Notes under the pieces: model-generated | What the model saw: only the letters and a program-made list of their open reading frames with translations | Databases searched by the model: none | Told to the model about the DNA's origin: nothing | NCBI GenBank assembly: GCA_030684835.1 | Contig: JAUXWZ010000076.1 | Span: forward strand, 1 to 64,000 | Length of the DNA stretch: 64,000 nucleotides | Direction: 5' to 3' | Origin: Beijerinckiaceae bacterium | GTDB lineage: Bacteria; Pseudomonadota; Alphaproteobacteria; Rhizobiales; Beijerinckiaceae | Program-made: the position numbers and the translations under genes | Shown: piece by piece, positions 40,781-50,519 of the stretch | Numbering within the stretch: the stretch's first letter is position 1 | Layout of the letters: the number at the start of each line of letters is the position of its first letter

Positions 40781-41729
40781 GAGCCCTAAGTTGATAATGT
40801 GGATCAAAGGGCTACCGCGCATCTTTTCGGTCGGCGAGAGGCTTACGCTTATTCCCGCCGACTCGACCGCAGGTCGCGCCCTGGTAACCGTCATCGCCAT
40901 CATGACTTTTCTTGCTACCCTTACGGGCGGTTCAGCAATCTTGGTGCGCGAGGCGTCGCGCGATTGGAGCGCGACCGCAGCGCGGGAAATGACAATTCAG
41001 ATAAAGCCGGTCTCAGGTCGCAATGCGGAAGGCGACGGGAAAAAAATAGCGCAGGCTCTGCAGGATATCCCCGGGATTGAAGACGCGCGCCTATTCAGTC
41101 GTGAAGAATCGGCGCGCTTGCTTGAGCCATGGCTTGGATCAGGCGTTGACCTCGGGGAGCTGCCAGTCCCCACGTTGGTTGTCGTGAAACTTCAAAGCGC
41201 GTCGCCCTCAACGCTCACCACATTGAAGGATCGCGTCCGGCAGATTTCTCCCGCAGCCGTCGTGGATGATCATCGCGGCTGGGTTCAGCGCCTTGAACGC
41301 ATGACTGGGGCGCTGGTGATTGTTGCGCTTATGGTGCTGGGCCTGGTGCTCACAGCCATGGGGCTCGCAATCGCTTTCGCGACCAGGGGAGCTATGGCGG
41401 GTAGCCGCGAGATTGTATCGGTGCTGCATTTTGTTGGCGCTTCTGACCATTTCATCGCGCGCGAGTTTCAACGCCATTTTCTTCGCCTGGGACTGCGCGG
41501 CGCCGCTTTTGGAGGGCTGGCTTCAATCATCATCTTTTTGCTGAGCGGTTGGCTCACCTCCCGCTGGTCCGCCGATCCGGCCGGGGAGCAAATCGAGGCG
41601 CTGTTCGGTCAATTCAATCTGGGAGGAAGCGGCTTTCTCACCATCGGTTTCATCGCGGCCATGATGGCCATGCTGACCGGACATATTTCGCGAAAGGTCG
41701 TATACCGCCAACTCCGAAGAGTAGGATAA
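40773..41729 (+). CDS. ftsX: Cell division protein FtsX
   Basis: A 318-residue permease-like partner of FtsE with four transmembrane segments: one at about 40-60, a periplasmic domain with IPGIEDARLFSREESARLLEPWLG, then three towards the C-terminus. SREIVSVLHFVGASDHFIAREFQRHFLRLGLRGAAFGG is the FtsX signature. It passes conformational signals to periplasmic amidase activators or endopeptidases. Followed 9 nt later by the acyltransferase gene. Confidence 0.94.
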   Translation: MIRSPKLIMWIKGLPRIFSVGERLTLIPADSTAGRALVTVIAIMTFLATLTGGSAILVREASRDWSATAAREMTIQIKPVSGRNAEGDGKKIAQALQDIPGIEDARLFSREESARLLEPWLGSGVDLGELPVPTLVVVKLQSASPSTLTTLKDRVRQISPAAVVDDHRGWVQRLERMTGALVIVALMVLGLVLTAMGLAIAFATRGAMAGSREIVSVLHFVGASDHFIAREFQRHFLRLGLRGAAFGGLASIIIFLLSGWLTSRWSADPAGEQIEALFGQFNLGGSGFLTIGFIAAMMAMLTGHISRKVVYRQLRRVG

Positions 41730-41738
41730 GAGGCGCCC

Positions 41739-42485
41739 GTGGTTTGGATACGCTCCGCCATTTTCAATGTTTGCTTTTTTACGGCGACTTTGCTCCTCCT
41801 GCTTGCGGGGCTGCCAACTCTGTTCAATGGTCGGCGCTCTGTGTTCAAGGTTGCGCGCGTCTGGAGCAGGGTTTCGCTATGGCTGCTCGAGCGGATCTGC
41901 GGGCTGAAGGTTGAGTTTCGTGGCGTGGAAAATATTCCGCCCGGAGCGTTCATCTTGGCGTCCAAACATCAATCAGCACTGGAAACCTTTGCGCTCTTTG
42001 GACAGGTGAAAGATTTTTCTTTCATTCTGAAGCGCGAACTGATGCGAATTCCGCTGTTCGGCTGGTATCTGAAATATTCGGAGATGATCGCCATCGACCG
42101 CGCAAGCGGCCGCGCAGCGCTCCAGCAAGCGATTGATCGCTCACGGGAACTGCTATCTGAAGGTCGCTCGATTTTTATTTTTCCCGAAGGGACGCGCACA
42201 AAACCAGGTGCGGAACCGACATACAAAATTGGCGTCGCACAAATCTACTCGGCGACCGGCGCGCGTTGTGTACCGGTGGCGCTTAACACGGGTGTCTTCT
42301 GGCCGCGCCGTAGCTTCCGGAAATATCCAGGTCATGTTGTGATTGAGTTTCTTCCTGTAATCGAACCAGGTTTGCGCCGCGGAGAGTTTCTGAAAGTTCT
42401 GGAATCGCGGATCGAAAGTGCAAGCAACGCACTTATTGCAGCTGCGGTTGCAACCGACCCGTCCGTTTCGCAGCGTATAAGCTGA
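41739..42485 (+). CDS. 1-acyl-sn-glycerol-3-phosphate acyltransferase family protein
   Basis: A 248-residue PlsC-family acyltransferase with an N-terminal membrane segment. The catalytic motif is SKHQSALETF, an HX4E variant of the usual HX4D that also occurs in other PlsC-like enzymes. IFPEGTRTKPG is the phosphate-binding block and CVPVALNTGVFW a later conserved block. It probably makes phosphatidic acid from lysophosphatidic acid. The GTG start lies just after ftsX, an order seen across rhizobia. Confidence 0.91.
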   Translation: MVWIRSAIFNVCFFTATLLLLLAGLPTLFNGRRSVFKVARVWSRVSLWLLERICGLKVEFRGVENIPPGAFILASKHQSALETFALFGQVKDFSFILKRELMRIPLFGWYLKYSEMIAIDRASGRAALQQAIDRSRELLSEGRSIFIFPEGTRTKPGAEPTYKIGVAQIYSATGARCVPVALNTGVFWPRRSFRKYPGHVVIEFLPVIEPGLRRGEFLKVLESRIESASNALIAAAVATDPSVSQRIS

Positions 42486-42621
42486 GGGTAGGGTTGGGAC
42501 AGGGAGAGGGAACGTGCGTTTCCTCTTGGAGAATTGTCTCGCCTGGACTTTCTGTAACACGACGTCATTGCTTCAAGACGGCCACGCACGAGGCGCCCGA
42601 ACCTGACCGAAAGATGCTTTA

Positions 42622-43632
42622 ATGAGAAAATGGGCGACAGTGAGTGTGAGTTCCGTCGCGCTTTCGGCTATCGCTTGGACAGGCGCATGGTTCTTCATCG
42701 CGCAAAAGTCTGCAGCCGCCCTGGACAAGTGGATAGAGGACGAAAAGTCACGCGACCGGTTTTGGACCTGCGCCAGCAGGCGTACAGAAGGCTTTCCGTT
42801 CCAGCTTCAGCTTCGCTGCCATAAACCCTCGTTCACGTCACCTACCGGACCCGTCCAATCAGGCGTCGCTCAGCGCTTAATGGCTAAAATCGACGTAACC
42901 TCGCCATTTCAGATGGGCTTCCAAATTGAGGGACCTTTGGAACTCATCACCCGATCGGGCGCGGCGTCCATTCGATGGGACTCGTTCATCGGTTCAATTA
43001 GGACTCGGACGGCAACACCAGACATCTCAGTGAGCGCCCAGGGGGTTCTCGTAAACGAGGTGTCCGCGGACCTTTCTTCATGGGCGCGCGCGCGTGCATC
43101 AGAAGTAGCGATTCGCGTCCAACCCTCTCCTGATCGTGCGCCCGGGTCAGACGCGCAGCTGTTGACGACTTCGCTCGACGGGATGAGCGCAGCGCCGCTG
43201 GATGCGTTCTTTGGAAGCGCCGATCCGTTTCGCACGACCCTCTCGGCAATCATATTGAACGCAGGCTCCGCCAGTTCAGGATCCTTCTCAGAGCGGCTGG
43301 ACCGCTGGAGCGAATCTGGCGGACGTGTGCAGATTGGTTCGCTAACCGCCGAGAAGGGTGCTTCCAGACTTGACGCGAGTGGCGACCTGGCGCTGGACGA
43401 CCGCCGCCGACCGTTGGGTAAGCTTTCAGTCCGCGTGACCGGCGTTCAGCCTATCCTCGCGCGGCTGAATCTGCCATCCGCGCCTCTTGCCATCGAGGGG
43501 TTGCTACGAGGCTCTGGAAATCGGGGGGGCGCCAGCCTTCTGGAAAACAGAACGCTCCCACTCGAATTACGCGCGGGGCGGCTTTACATCGGACCTCTCA
43601 GAACGCCTATCGTCATTCCACCCTTGATCTAG
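42622..43632 (+). CDS. DUF2125 family exported protein
   Basis: A 336-residue protein with an N-terminal signal or membrane anchor (about 7-28). CASRRTEGFPFQLQLRCHKPSF with two Cys and the long beta-rich body match DUF2125, an alphaproteobacterial envelope family of unknown function. The sequence suggests a periplasmic beta structure. It overlaps the stop of the convergent prephenate dehydrogenase gene by 4 nt. Confidence 0.83.
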   Translation: MRKWATVSVSSVALSAIAWTGAWFFIAQKSAAALDKWIEDEKSRDRFWTCASRRTEGFPFQLQLRCHKPSFTSPTGPVQSGVAQRLMAKIDVTSPFQMGFQIEGPLELITRSGAASIRWDSFIGSIRTRTATPDISVSAQGVLVNEVSADLSSWARARASEVAIRVQPSPDRAPGSDAQLLTTSLDGMSAAPLDAFFGSADPFRTTLSAIILNAGSASSGSFSERLDRWSESGGRVQIGSLTAEKGASRLDASGDLALDDRRRPLGKLSVRVTGVQPILARLNLPSAPLAIEGLLRGSGNRGGASLLENRTLPLELRAGRLYIGPLRTPIVIPPLI

Positions 43633-44579
43633 GGGTCATTGGATCCGCCGCGACCAAAATCGGGTTCGATCGTTTCTTGACCCTGTTCGATGATACTGCG
43701 ACGGATCGCCCGCGTGCGGGTGAAGAGGTCAAACAGTCCCTGCCCGTCTCCCCATCTGATCATGCGTTGCAAAGCGGCAAGATCCTCATTGAAGCGGCCG
43801 AGCATTTCGAGAACTGCTTCCTTGTTGTTCAAGAAAATGTCGCGCCACATCGTGGGATCAGACGCGGCAATGCGCGTGAAGTCGCGAAAGCCGCCAGCTG
43901 AAAACTTGATCACTTCGGACTGGGTGACCTCCTCAAGATCGGCTGCCGTGCCTACAATATTGTACGCGATCAGATGAGGAACGTGACTCGTGATGGCGAG
44001 GACAAGATCATGATGCGCGGGCGTCATCGTTTCGACGTTTGCGCCACACGCCTTCCAGAACTGCCGGACGCGTTCCACGGCTTCGGGGTCGGCTTCCTCA
44101 GGCGGCGTTACGATGCACCAGCGATTGCGGAACAGCGTCGAAAAACCTGCGTCGGGGCCTGAGTATTCCGTCCCTGCGACGGGATGCGCGGGAATCAGAT
44201 GAACGTGTTTGGGAAGAATGGGCGCAAGGGCGTCAACTACAGCGGATTTCACCGAACCCACATCCGATACGATTGCGCCCAGCGCGAGTGCATTGGCGAT
44301 TTCGCCGCCGACTTCTGCATTAGCGCCCACCGGCACGCACAGGATGACAAGGTCGCTTCCCGCGACTGCGGCGGCCGGATCATCTATGACCTGATCTGCA
44401 ATGCACAATTGCCGAACTCGATCGCATACAGAGGGCGACCGGTCCGTCACGATGACCTCGCGAGCCAGCGCACGCTGTTTGGCGACACGTACAATAGATG
44501 AGCCGATCAGCCCCGCGCCAATCACGGTGAGGCGCTCGAATAATGGGGTGGAGAGCGGTTGTAACTCCGTTTCTGCCAC
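43629..44579 (-). CDS. Prephenate/arogenate dehydrogenase
   Basis: About 316 residues. LTVIGAGLIGSSIVRVAKQ is the NAD(P) fold; SDVGSVKSAVVDAL, HLIPAHPVAGTEYSGPDAG and HHDLVLAITSHVPHLIAYNI (catalytic His) are TyrA-type motifs. It makes the oxidative decarboxylation step towards tyrosine. The GTG at 44579, four bases after the hisC stop, is preferred; a GTG at 44612 would overlap hisC. hisC-tyrA pairing is frequent because HisC also transaminates aromatic keto acids. Confidence 0.91.
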   Translation of the reverse strand: MAETELQPLSTPLFERLTVIGAGLIGSSIVRVAKQRALAREVIVTDRSPSVCDRVRQLCIADQVIDDPAAAVAGSDLVILCVPVGANAEVGGEIANALALGAIVSDVGSVKSAVVDALAPILPKHVHLIPAHPVAGTEYSGPDAGFSTLFRNRWCIVTPPEEADPEAVERVRQFWKACGANVETMTPAHHDLVLAITSHVPHLIAYNIVGTAADLEEVTQSEVIKFSAGGFRDFTRIAASDPTMWRDIFLNNKEAVLEMLGRFNEDLAALQRMIRWGDGQGLFDLFTRTRAIRRSIIEQGQETIEPDFGRGGSNDP

Positions 44580-44583
44580 GGCG

Positions 44584-45696
44584 TTATTTTCCGTTCCCGC
44601 GCATAAAATCACCGAGATATTCAGCGACAGCGCGATTAGCCTCTTCCGTCCCTATCGTAATCCGTATGGCGTGCGGGAGATTGTACGAAGCGACTCCTCG
44701 AACAATGACGCCCCTGTTCCCGAGGAATTCATCAGCCGCCGCCGCGTTATGAGCGCCATCCTGCGGGAAGTGGACAAGAATGAAATTGGCGACGCTGGGC
44801 GTCACGCGCAATCCAAGCGCATGAATCTGATCGGTGAGCCATGCGAGCCATTTTTCATTATGCTCAATGGAATGTTCGAGGTGAGCCGTATCCTCTATAG
44901 CTGCAACACCAGCCGCGCTGGCTGGGCCGTTCACATTGAAAGGGCCCCGAATTCGATTGATCGCATCGCACACATGCGCGGGCGCGTATGCCCAGCCGAT
45001 CCGCAAACTCGCAAGTCCGTAGATCTTCGAGAACGTGCGCGTCATGACGACATTCTCATTCGTGGAAACGAGTTCGAGACCCGCCGAATAATCGTTCTTG
45101 CGCACGTATTCCGCGTAGGCCGCGTCAAGCACCAGCAACACATTTGATGGCAGCGCAGCGTGCAGGCGTTTCACTTCCTCAAAGGGTAGATAAGTCCCCG
45201 TTGGATTGTTCGGGTTAGCAATAAAGACAACCTTCGTGCGAGTGGAGACATTCGCTAGGATTTCGTCGACCGACGCGGTGAGCTCGACCTCTGGCACGAT
45301 TATTGGTGTTCCGCCCGCCGCCAGAATCGCAATCTTGTAGATCTGGAAACCATGGACAGTCATGATTCCTTCGTCGCCCTGCCCGATGTAGGCGGCGGCA
45401 AGAAGGTGAAGAATATCGTCGGATCCGTTGCCACACAGAATACGCGCAGGATCGAGACCGAAACGGGCGCCAATTGCCCCGCGCAAGGCGCTGACTGAAC
45501 CATCCGGGTAGATGTCGAGCTTTTCGCCCGCTGCACGGTAGGCCGCCAACGCAGCAGGCGAAGGCCCATGGGGCGTTTCGTTGGAAGAGAGCTTATGGAC
45601 CTTCGATCCACCCTTTGCAGTACTCTTGCCGGGCACGTAGGCTTCAATCGCCATAATGCCGGGGCGGGGCGTGGGGCGGGGGTCGACGCGAGACAT
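44584..45696 (-). CDS. hisC: Histidinol-phosphate aminotransferase
   Basis: A 370-residue class I/II PLP aminotransferase. [12 protein letters not shown] and [13 protein letters not shown] at the N-terminus, [21 protein letters not shown] and the PLP Lys in [17 protein letters not shown] are clear. It works in histidine synthesis and, given the adjacent prephenate dehydrogenase, perhaps also in tyrosine and phenylalanine synthesis. It diverges from metX. Confidence 0.93.
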   Translation of the reverse strand: MSRVDPRPTPRPGIMAIEAYVPGKSTAKGGSKVHKLSSNETPHGPSPAALAAYRAAGEKLDIYPDGSVSALRGAIGARFGLDPARILCGNGSDDILHLLAAAYIGQGDEGIMTVHGFQIYKIAILAAGGTPIIVPEVELTASVDEILANVSTRTKVVFIANPNNPTGTYLPFEEVKRLHAALPSNVLLVLDAAYAEYVRKNDYSAGLELVSTNENVVMTRTFSKIYGLASLRIGWAYAPAHVCDAINRIRGPFNVNGPASAAGVAAIEDTAHLEHSIEHNEKWLAWLTDQIHALGLRVTPSVANFILVHFPQDGAHNAAAADEFLGNRGVIVRGVASYNLPHAIRITIGTEEANRAVAEYLGDFMRGNGK

Positions 45697-45803
45697 CTCA
45701 GCTCCGAACTTTCATTGCGCCGAGCGCAGCTGCCGAAGGTCGTCGGCGGCTTCGTCATACCAAGAGGCCCACAGGGGTCAATGGCTTCACAACAGCCGCG
45801 TTC

Positions 45804-45832
45804 TTGACTTGCGCAGGGGTGCGCACCTATAC
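45804..45832 (+). promoter_or_regulatory. metX promoter with an inverted repeat filling the spacer
   Basis: TTGACT and CTATAC with an exact 17-base spacer make a good housekeeping promoter. The spacer's first 16 bases are TGCGCA-GGGG-TGCGCA (45810-45825), a symmetric site that would place a repressor between -35 and -10. Transcription would start near 45839. Confidence 0.6.
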
Positions 45833-45842
45833 AACGCACGTA

Positions 45843-45862
45843 TCGTTCGTCAAACCGAACGA
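45843..45862 (+). promoter_or_regulatory. Leader hairpin before the metX ribosome site
   Basis: TCGTTCG-TCAAAC-CGAACGA, a 7-bp perfect stem ending three bases before GGAG, close to the expected 5' end of the metX mRNA. It does not match the SAM-II or SAM/SAH riboswitch patterns I know. Confidence 0.45.
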
Positions 45863-45877
45863 ATTGGAGTGCCAGGG

Positions 45878-47059
45878 TTGACCGTTTCGCAACGAGCCAG
45901 CGTCCTGAGCGAAGCGGATACGCCCCACAGTCTTGTGGCCCGCTTTGACGCATCGTCACCGCTCGCAATGGACTGCGGCATTGATTTTGCGCCTTTCTCA
46001 ATCGCCTACCAGACGTATGGCGTGCTCAACGCGGAACGGTCTAACGCCATTCTTGTGTGTCACGCGCTTACGGGCGATCAGCACGTAGCCAATATTCACC
46101 CAGTGACCGGCAAGGCGGGCTGGTGGGAGACGATGGTTGGTCCGGGCCGGCCAATCGACACAGATCGCTTCTTCATAATTTGCTCCAACGTGCTGGGCGG
46201 ATGCATGGGCACGACGGGCCCCGCTTCGCTCAACCCAAACAATGGTGAGCCCTATGGGCTCGACATGCCGATTGTCACCATACGAGACATGGTCCGCGCT
46301 CAGGCCAAGCTAATCGACCACCTGGGGATCGATCAACTTTTCTGCGTTGTGGGCGGCTCCATGGGCGGCATGCAAGTTCTGCAGTGGGCCGCGACATATC
46401 CCGACAGGGTTTTCTCTGCAATCCCCATCGCCGCGGCGGCGCGCCATTCGTCGCAGAATATCGCATTCCATGAAGTCGGCCGACAAGCTGTGATGGCGGA
46501 CCCCAACTGGTGTGGCGGACGATATCTGCAAGAAGGCGTCAAGCCCGAGAAGGGCCTCGCAGTTGCGCGAATGGCGGCCCACATCACCTACATGTCCGAT
46601 GACTCGCTCCATCGAAAATTTGGCCGCAAACTTCAAAATCGCGAAGCGCCAACTTTCTCTTTCCAGGCTGACTTTCAAATCGAAAGTTACTTGCGGTACC
46701 AAGGGTCAACTTTCGTCGAGCGTTTCGATGCAAATTCATATCTCTACGTCACGCGCGCAATGGACTATTTCGACCTTGCAGCCGATTACGACGGGATTCT
46801 CGCAAAAGCGTTCAAGGGCTCAAAGTCGAGATTCTGCGTCGTCTCGTTCACCTCGGACTGGCTTTTCCCAACCAGTGAGTCACGATCGGTGGTGCACGCG
46901 CTGAACGCCGGGGGAGCGTCCGTCTCTTTTGTCGAAATCGACACGAACAAAGGACATGACGCATTCCTCCTCGACGTTCCTGAACTCTTCTCGACCACTC
47001 GCGGGTTTCTGGATGCAGCTGCAAAGGCGCGCGGTATTCATCAAGTGCATGGCGCCTGA
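45878..47059 (+). CDS. metX: Homoserine O-acetyl/succinyltransferase MetX
   Basis: A 393-residue alpha/beta hydrolase-fold enzyme that activates homoserine for methionine synthesis. The triad is visible: Ser in [15 protein letters not shown], Asp in FTSDWLFPT, His in [26 protein letters not shown] and [14 protein letters not shown] are family blocks. Start taken as TTG 45878 with GGAG eight bases upstream; a GTG three codons earlier is also possible. Acetyl- versus succinyl-CoA specificity cannot be read with certainty. Followed by metW. Confidence 0.94.
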   Translation: MTVSQRASVLSEADTPHSLVARFDASSPLAMDCGIDFAPFSIAYQTYGVLNAERSNAILVCHALTGDQHVANIHPVTGKAGWWETMVGPGRPIDTDRFFIICSNVLGGCMGTTGPASLNPNNGEPYGLDMPIVTIRDMVRAQAKLIDHLGIDQLFCVVGGSMGGMQVLQWAATYPDRVFSAIPIAAAARHSSQNIAFHEVGRQAVMADPNWCGGRYLQEGVKPEKGLAVARMAAHITYMSDDSLHRKFGRKLQNREAPTFSFQADFQIESYLRYQGSTFVERFDANSYLYVTRAMDYFDLAADYDGILAKAFKGSKSRFCVVSFTSDWLFPTSESRSVVHALNAGGASVSFVEIDTNKGHDAFLLDVPELFSTTRGFLDAAAKARGIHQVHGA

Positions 47060-47071
47060 GCAGGCAATGAC

Positions 47072-47713
47072 GTGACAGACGCATCACCTCGACGACTTGA
47101 TGATCGCAACGACGTTCGCGTCGATCATTTGCTGATCGCGAAAATGGTAGAGCCAAACTCCCGCGTTCTTGACGTGGGATGCGGTGATGGCGCGCTGCTT
47201 CAACTTCTTGCAACCGAACGCAATGTGGACGCACGGGGCATCGAGATTTCGCAAGCTGGCGTCAACGAGTGCGTCGCCCGTGGCCTTTCAGTTATTCAGG
47301 GCGACGCGGATACTGACCTTTCGGACTATCCAGATGACGTGTTCGACTACGTGATCTTGTCGCAGACGTTGCAAGCAACGCGGCGCCCCAAGGTCGTGCT
47401 CGAGAACATGCTCAGGATCGGGCGCAGGGCGATTGTTTCATTTCCAAACTTTGGACATTGGCGCATTCGCACGCAGCTCATGTTCAAAGGGCGAATGCCA
47501 GTAACTGACTCACTTTCCAGCCCCTGGTACGAGACGCAGAACATTCACTTCTGCACGGTGAGAGATTTCGTCGCCCTTGTCGATGTACTGGGCGCACGCA
47601 TCGAGAAGGCAGTCGCCATCAACCACTTCGGCGCGCCACTCCGCGTGACGGCGCCTTGGTGGGTTTGGAACATGTTTGGCGAGCAAGCCGTCTTCGTTCT
47701 CAGCAGAAAGTAA
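47072..47713 (+). CDS. metW: Methionine biosynthesis protein MetW
   Basis: A 213-residue SAM-methyltransferase-fold protein. SRVLDVGCGDGALLQLL is the SAM site; ARGIEISQAGVNECVARGLSVIQGD, SQTLQATRRPKVVLENMLRIGRRAIVSFPNFGHW are the MetW signature. It pairs with MetX in many proteobacteria and is needed for normal methionine synthesis. GTG start, 12 nt after metX, so one operon. Convergent with ppa. Confidence 0.94.
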   Translation: MTDASPRRLDDRNDVRVDHLLIAKMVEPNSRVLDVGCGDGALLQLLATERNVDARGIEISQAGVNECVARGLSVIQGDADTDLSDYPDDVFDYVILSQTLQATRRPKVVLENMLRIGRRAIVSFPNFGHWRIRTQLMFKGRMPVTDSLSSPWYETQNIHFCTVRDFVALVDVLGARIEKAVAINHFGAPLRVTAPWWVWNMFGEQAVFVLSRK

Positions 47714-47719
47714 CCCCGC

Positions 47720-48256
47720 TCAGGCCTTGGCTGCTTTCGCACGCTCCAACGCTTCATTGATGATCTGAAACGCCTTTTCAGCGTCACCCCAGCCCAGCAC
47801 GCGAACCCATTTGTTCTTTTCCAGATCCTTATAGTGACTGAAAAAGTGTTCGATCTGCTGAAGGGTGATCTCTGGAAGATCGATGTAATTGTTCACGTTC
47901 TCGTAGCGGCGCGTGAGCTTGTTGGACGGGACGGCGAGGATCTTTTCGTCTCCGCCTGCTTCATCTTCCATCAGGAGCACGCCAACGACGCGACAGCTCA
48001 TGACGGCGCCGGGAATGACGGCCCTGGTGTTGGCGACTATCACGTCGCAAGGGTCGCCGTCCTCAGACAAGGTATGCGGGATGAAGCCATAATTCCCCGG
48101 GTACCGCATGGCGGTATAGAGGAAGCGATCAACGATCAGGGCGCCGGAAGCCTTGTCCATTTCGTACTTGATCGGTTCACCGCCAATGGGAACCTCGATC
48201 ACGACATTCACTTCCTGCGGCGGATTATTGCCAATTGAAATTGCGTCTAATTGCAT
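47720..48256 (-). CDS. ppa: Inorganic pyrophosphatase
   Basis: A 178-residue soluble family I enzyme that hydrolyses pyrophosphate. [29 protein letters not shown] and the metal-binding signature DGDPCDVIV are all present, with the later [10 protein letters not shown] and KDLEKNKWV blocks. The ATG at 48256 fits the family; the frame extends upstream into the GNAT gene without likeness. Confidence 0.96.
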   Translation of the reverse strand: MQLDAISIGNNPPQEVNVVIEVPIGGEPIKYEMDKASGALIVDRFLYTAMRYPGNYGFIPHTLSEDGDPCDVIVANTRAVIPGAVMSCRVVGVLLMEDEAGGDEKILAVPSNKLTRRYENVNNYIDLPEITLQQIEHFFSHYKDLEKNKWVRVLGWGDAEKAFQIINEALERAKAAKA

Positions 48257-48330
48257 GCTCGGGCTCCAAAGCTCGCGGGTTCCGGCAGAGGTATGGCGCC
48301 GCATGATTCGGCACAAGACCGACTTTGGCG

Positions 48331-48843
48331 CTAGGGTTTGCAAAAGCCGAACGCAAGCCGTTTCAAGTTCTCACCACCAAAGCTTTCTCGCGCCTCGCAA
48401 ATCACGTCTCCGCCGCGTGCCTGGTAAAATTCCATCGCCGGCCCGTTATCGGCCAGCACCCACACAAGGACTGACGGATGTCCATGGGCGGCAAGTTTGC
48501 GCCGTGCCGCATCAAACAGGAGAGTTCCGAATCCAAGGCCCTGATGAGAAGGCGAAACATAAAGCTCGAACACCTCGCCCGTGAAAGGTGGCGTCCGCGT
48601 GCGATTTCGGCCAAAGCTGACGTATCCCGCGACTGCCCCCGCAAACTCAAAGACGAGCAAGCCTGAGCCGCGGAGAATGGCGCTACGCCACCAATTATGT
48701 CCACGGCGGGAGACCATCCGCTCCAGCTCGCGCCCGGGGATTATGCCGCGATACGCTGAACGCCATGCGCAATCATGCACCTGAACGATTTCTTCGACGT
48801 CGGTGATGAGCGCAGGCCTAACTGCAATAACGATCCCATCCAT
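48331..48843 (-). CDS. GNAT family N-acetyltransferase
   Basis: A 170-residue acetyltransferase. [27 protein letters not shown] is motif A with the Q/RxxGxG/A acetyl-CoA loop, and [20 protein letters not shown] is motif [16 protein letters not shown] near the N-terminus is common in a subgroup of these enzymes. Substrate unknown. It lies upstream of ppa on the same strand. Confidence 0.9.
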   Translation of the reverse strand: MDGIVIAVRPALITDVEEIVQVHDCAWRSAYRGIIPGRELERMVSRRGHNWWRSAILRGSGLLVFEFAGAVAGYVSFGRNRTRTPPFTGEVFELYVSPSHQGLGFGTLLFDAARRKLAAHGHPSVLVWVLADNGPAMEFYQARGGDVICEARESFGGENLKRLAFGFCKP

Positions 48844-49009
48844 TTGACCATGCTAGCCGCTTATCGGGGGCGAGCAATGGAAATTTATATCCCTTTGGGC
48901 GGTTTCCTCATCGACAGTAGCAGTTCGTCAACCCTGTTGAGCGATGTCTGATTGCGGTGGAGGCTGCGGCCGCTGCTAAAGCAAACAGCGAAGAATTCCG
49001 GGACCGACG

Positions 49010-50251
49010 ATGACGGTGGCGATTTACCAAGGGCGCGAACAAACGTTTGACCCACCGCGCAAGCCATTCGCGGCTTACGCTACAAGTCTTCGGAATTTTT
49101 TCTTCCTGCTCGCCGTGGTGCTGCTCAACTACACGATAATGCGGCCATCGCCCGTCGATATATCGTTCACACTTGCCCTGCTAATTTCTGTCTTTTGCAA
49201 TCAAAGGTTTACGGCGTCGACGCTTGTCTTCCTGACGCTTGCCTTCGTCTGGACTTTTGGCCTTTTCTCATCGTCGATGCCCTACGCTGGCGACGAGGAA
49301 GTCGTTCTTCAACTTTTCAAGATCACCTACGCGATTTCCATCGGAATTTGCGCATCCCTGATTGTTGCGCATTGGAGCAAAGCGGATCTTGAGAGATTCG
49401 TGAGGGTCTGGATCTTCTCGGCGATGATTGCGACAGCGCTGGGCGCCTTCGGTTTTGTCACCGGATCAGAAGCGTTGACGTGGGACGGCCGCGCCAAGGG
49501 ATTTTTAGATGATCCAAATATGTATGGCGCCTTCCTTATCCCTGGCGTGCTTGGATCCCTTTACTTCTTCAACAGACGACAGAATACGAAACTGTACGGC
49601 GCCTGCCTGCTGTTTCTGATGCTTGGCTTGCTGCTATCTTTCTCCCGCGTCGCCATCATGGCTGGCCTCCTGCTCTGCTTGGCGTTCGTCCTGATCGTCA
49701 ATCGCAAAGCGATGTTCCGAACCGTTCTTTCGCTTTTTAGCGGCGCGGTCGCGCTCGTCATTCTGGCCGCGCTGGCGGCAATATTCATCGAGGGTTTTGA
49801 CGATAAAGTCCTCGACCGATTGACGCTTGCCAAGGACTACGACCTTGGCGAACAGGGGCGATTGAACCGCTATCTCACAAGCTTTGATCTGATGATGCAG
49901 CAGCCGCAAGGCCTTGGCACGCTGCAATTCGCCCTTCGATTTCCCGAGCCTATCCACAATATCTGGCTGAGTTCATTCATGAATTACGGGTGGGCGGCTG
50001 GGCTGGCCTGGAGTTACCTGATCCTCTTCGGGATCATCAAGAACATCCGTAGCTATCGACTGACCGATGACGCCATCTATCTGCTTTTGGTGTTCTCCTG
50101 GTTGGGCATCGTTTTTTGCGCCCTCTTGCACGAGGCTGAACGCTGGAGACACCTCTGGCTCTTTACGGGCCTGATCTGGGTCCTGAGCACCAGAAATTTG
50201 CAAATAGGCAAAATCGTCTCAAGAAAGTCGGCTTTGGCCAAGCCAGACTAA
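49010..50251 (+). CDS. O-antigen ligase / polymerase-like membrane protein
   Basis: A 413-residue polytopic protein with about 11 transmembrane segments. FSRVAIMAGLLLCL and the periplasmic loop with EPIHNIWLSSFMNYGWAAGLAWS are the Wzy_C/WaaL signature, the His-Asn before the last helices being typical. Such proteins attach or polymerise surface glycans. No glycosyltransferase genes are close by, so it is an isolated surface-polysaccharide gene, and its actual substrate is unknown. Confidence 0.85.
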   Translation: MTVAIYQGREQTFDPPRKPFAAYATSLRNFFFLLAVVLLNYTIMRPSPVDISFTLALLISVFCNQRFTASTLVFLTLAFVWTFGLFSSSMPYAGDEEVVLQLFKITYAISIGICASLIVAHWSKADLERFVRVWIFSAMIATALGAFGFVTGSEALTWDGRAKGFLDDPNMYGAFLIPGVLGSLYFFNRRQNTKLYGACLLFLMLGLLLSFSRVAIMAGLLLCLAFVLIVNRKAMFRTVLSLFSGAVALVILAALAAIFIEGFDDKVLDRLTLAKDYDLGEQGRLNRYLTSFDLMMQQPQGLGTLQFALRFPEPIHNIWLSSFMNYGWAAGLAWSYLILFGIIKNIRSYRLTDDAIYLLLVFSWLGIVFCALLHEAERWRHLWLFTGLIWVLSTRNLQIGKIVSRKSALAKPD

Positions 50252-50260
50252 GGCGGTTTT

Positions 50261-50335
50261 TGGAGCGGGCGAAGGGATTCGAACCCTCGACCCCAACCTT
50301 GGCAAGGTTGTGCTCTACCACTGAGCTACACCCGC
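50261..50335 (-). tRNA. tRNA-Gly (GCC)
   Basis: On the minus strand GCGGGTG opens the acceptor stem and CGCCCGC-T-CCA closes it, with the CCA encoded. The D arm has GTAGCTCAGTGGTAGAGC, the anticodon loop TTGCCAA (GCC at 50301-50303) and the T arm GGTTCGAATCC. All cloverleaf parts are present. Confidence 0.97.
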
Positions 50336-50358
50336 ATCCGTGCGCCGCCGGCGCGCCC

Positions 50359-50389
50359 GGTATATGCCGGAAAGCCGTGGCGGATGCAA
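50359..50389 (-). promoter_or_regulatory. Possible tRNA-Gly promoter
   Basis: TTGCAT and TATACC lie about 19 bases apart upstream of the tRNA. The spacing is longer than ideal; position relative to the mature 5' end is reasonable. Confidence 0.35.
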
Positions 50390-50519
50390 GCCTCGATATT
50401 GTGGGAGGCTCGTTCAGCTTTGTGCTCGAAATACATTGTCTCGAAGCCCTAAACGCCCCATTTTATGATCGCGGCTGATACGGTGGCTCTTTGGCGCCGA
50501 CCGGTGGACGGAGTTTGAA

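Noticed and set aside
45839-45877. A SAM-II or SAM/SAH riboswitch in the metX leader
   Set aside because: The hairpin loop cannot form the required pseudoknot with the ribosome site and the conserved SAM-II bases are missing.
50260-50478. A 72-codon plus-strand frame across the tRNA-Gly gene
   Set aside because: It reads antisense through a complete tRNA and is a common false prediction.
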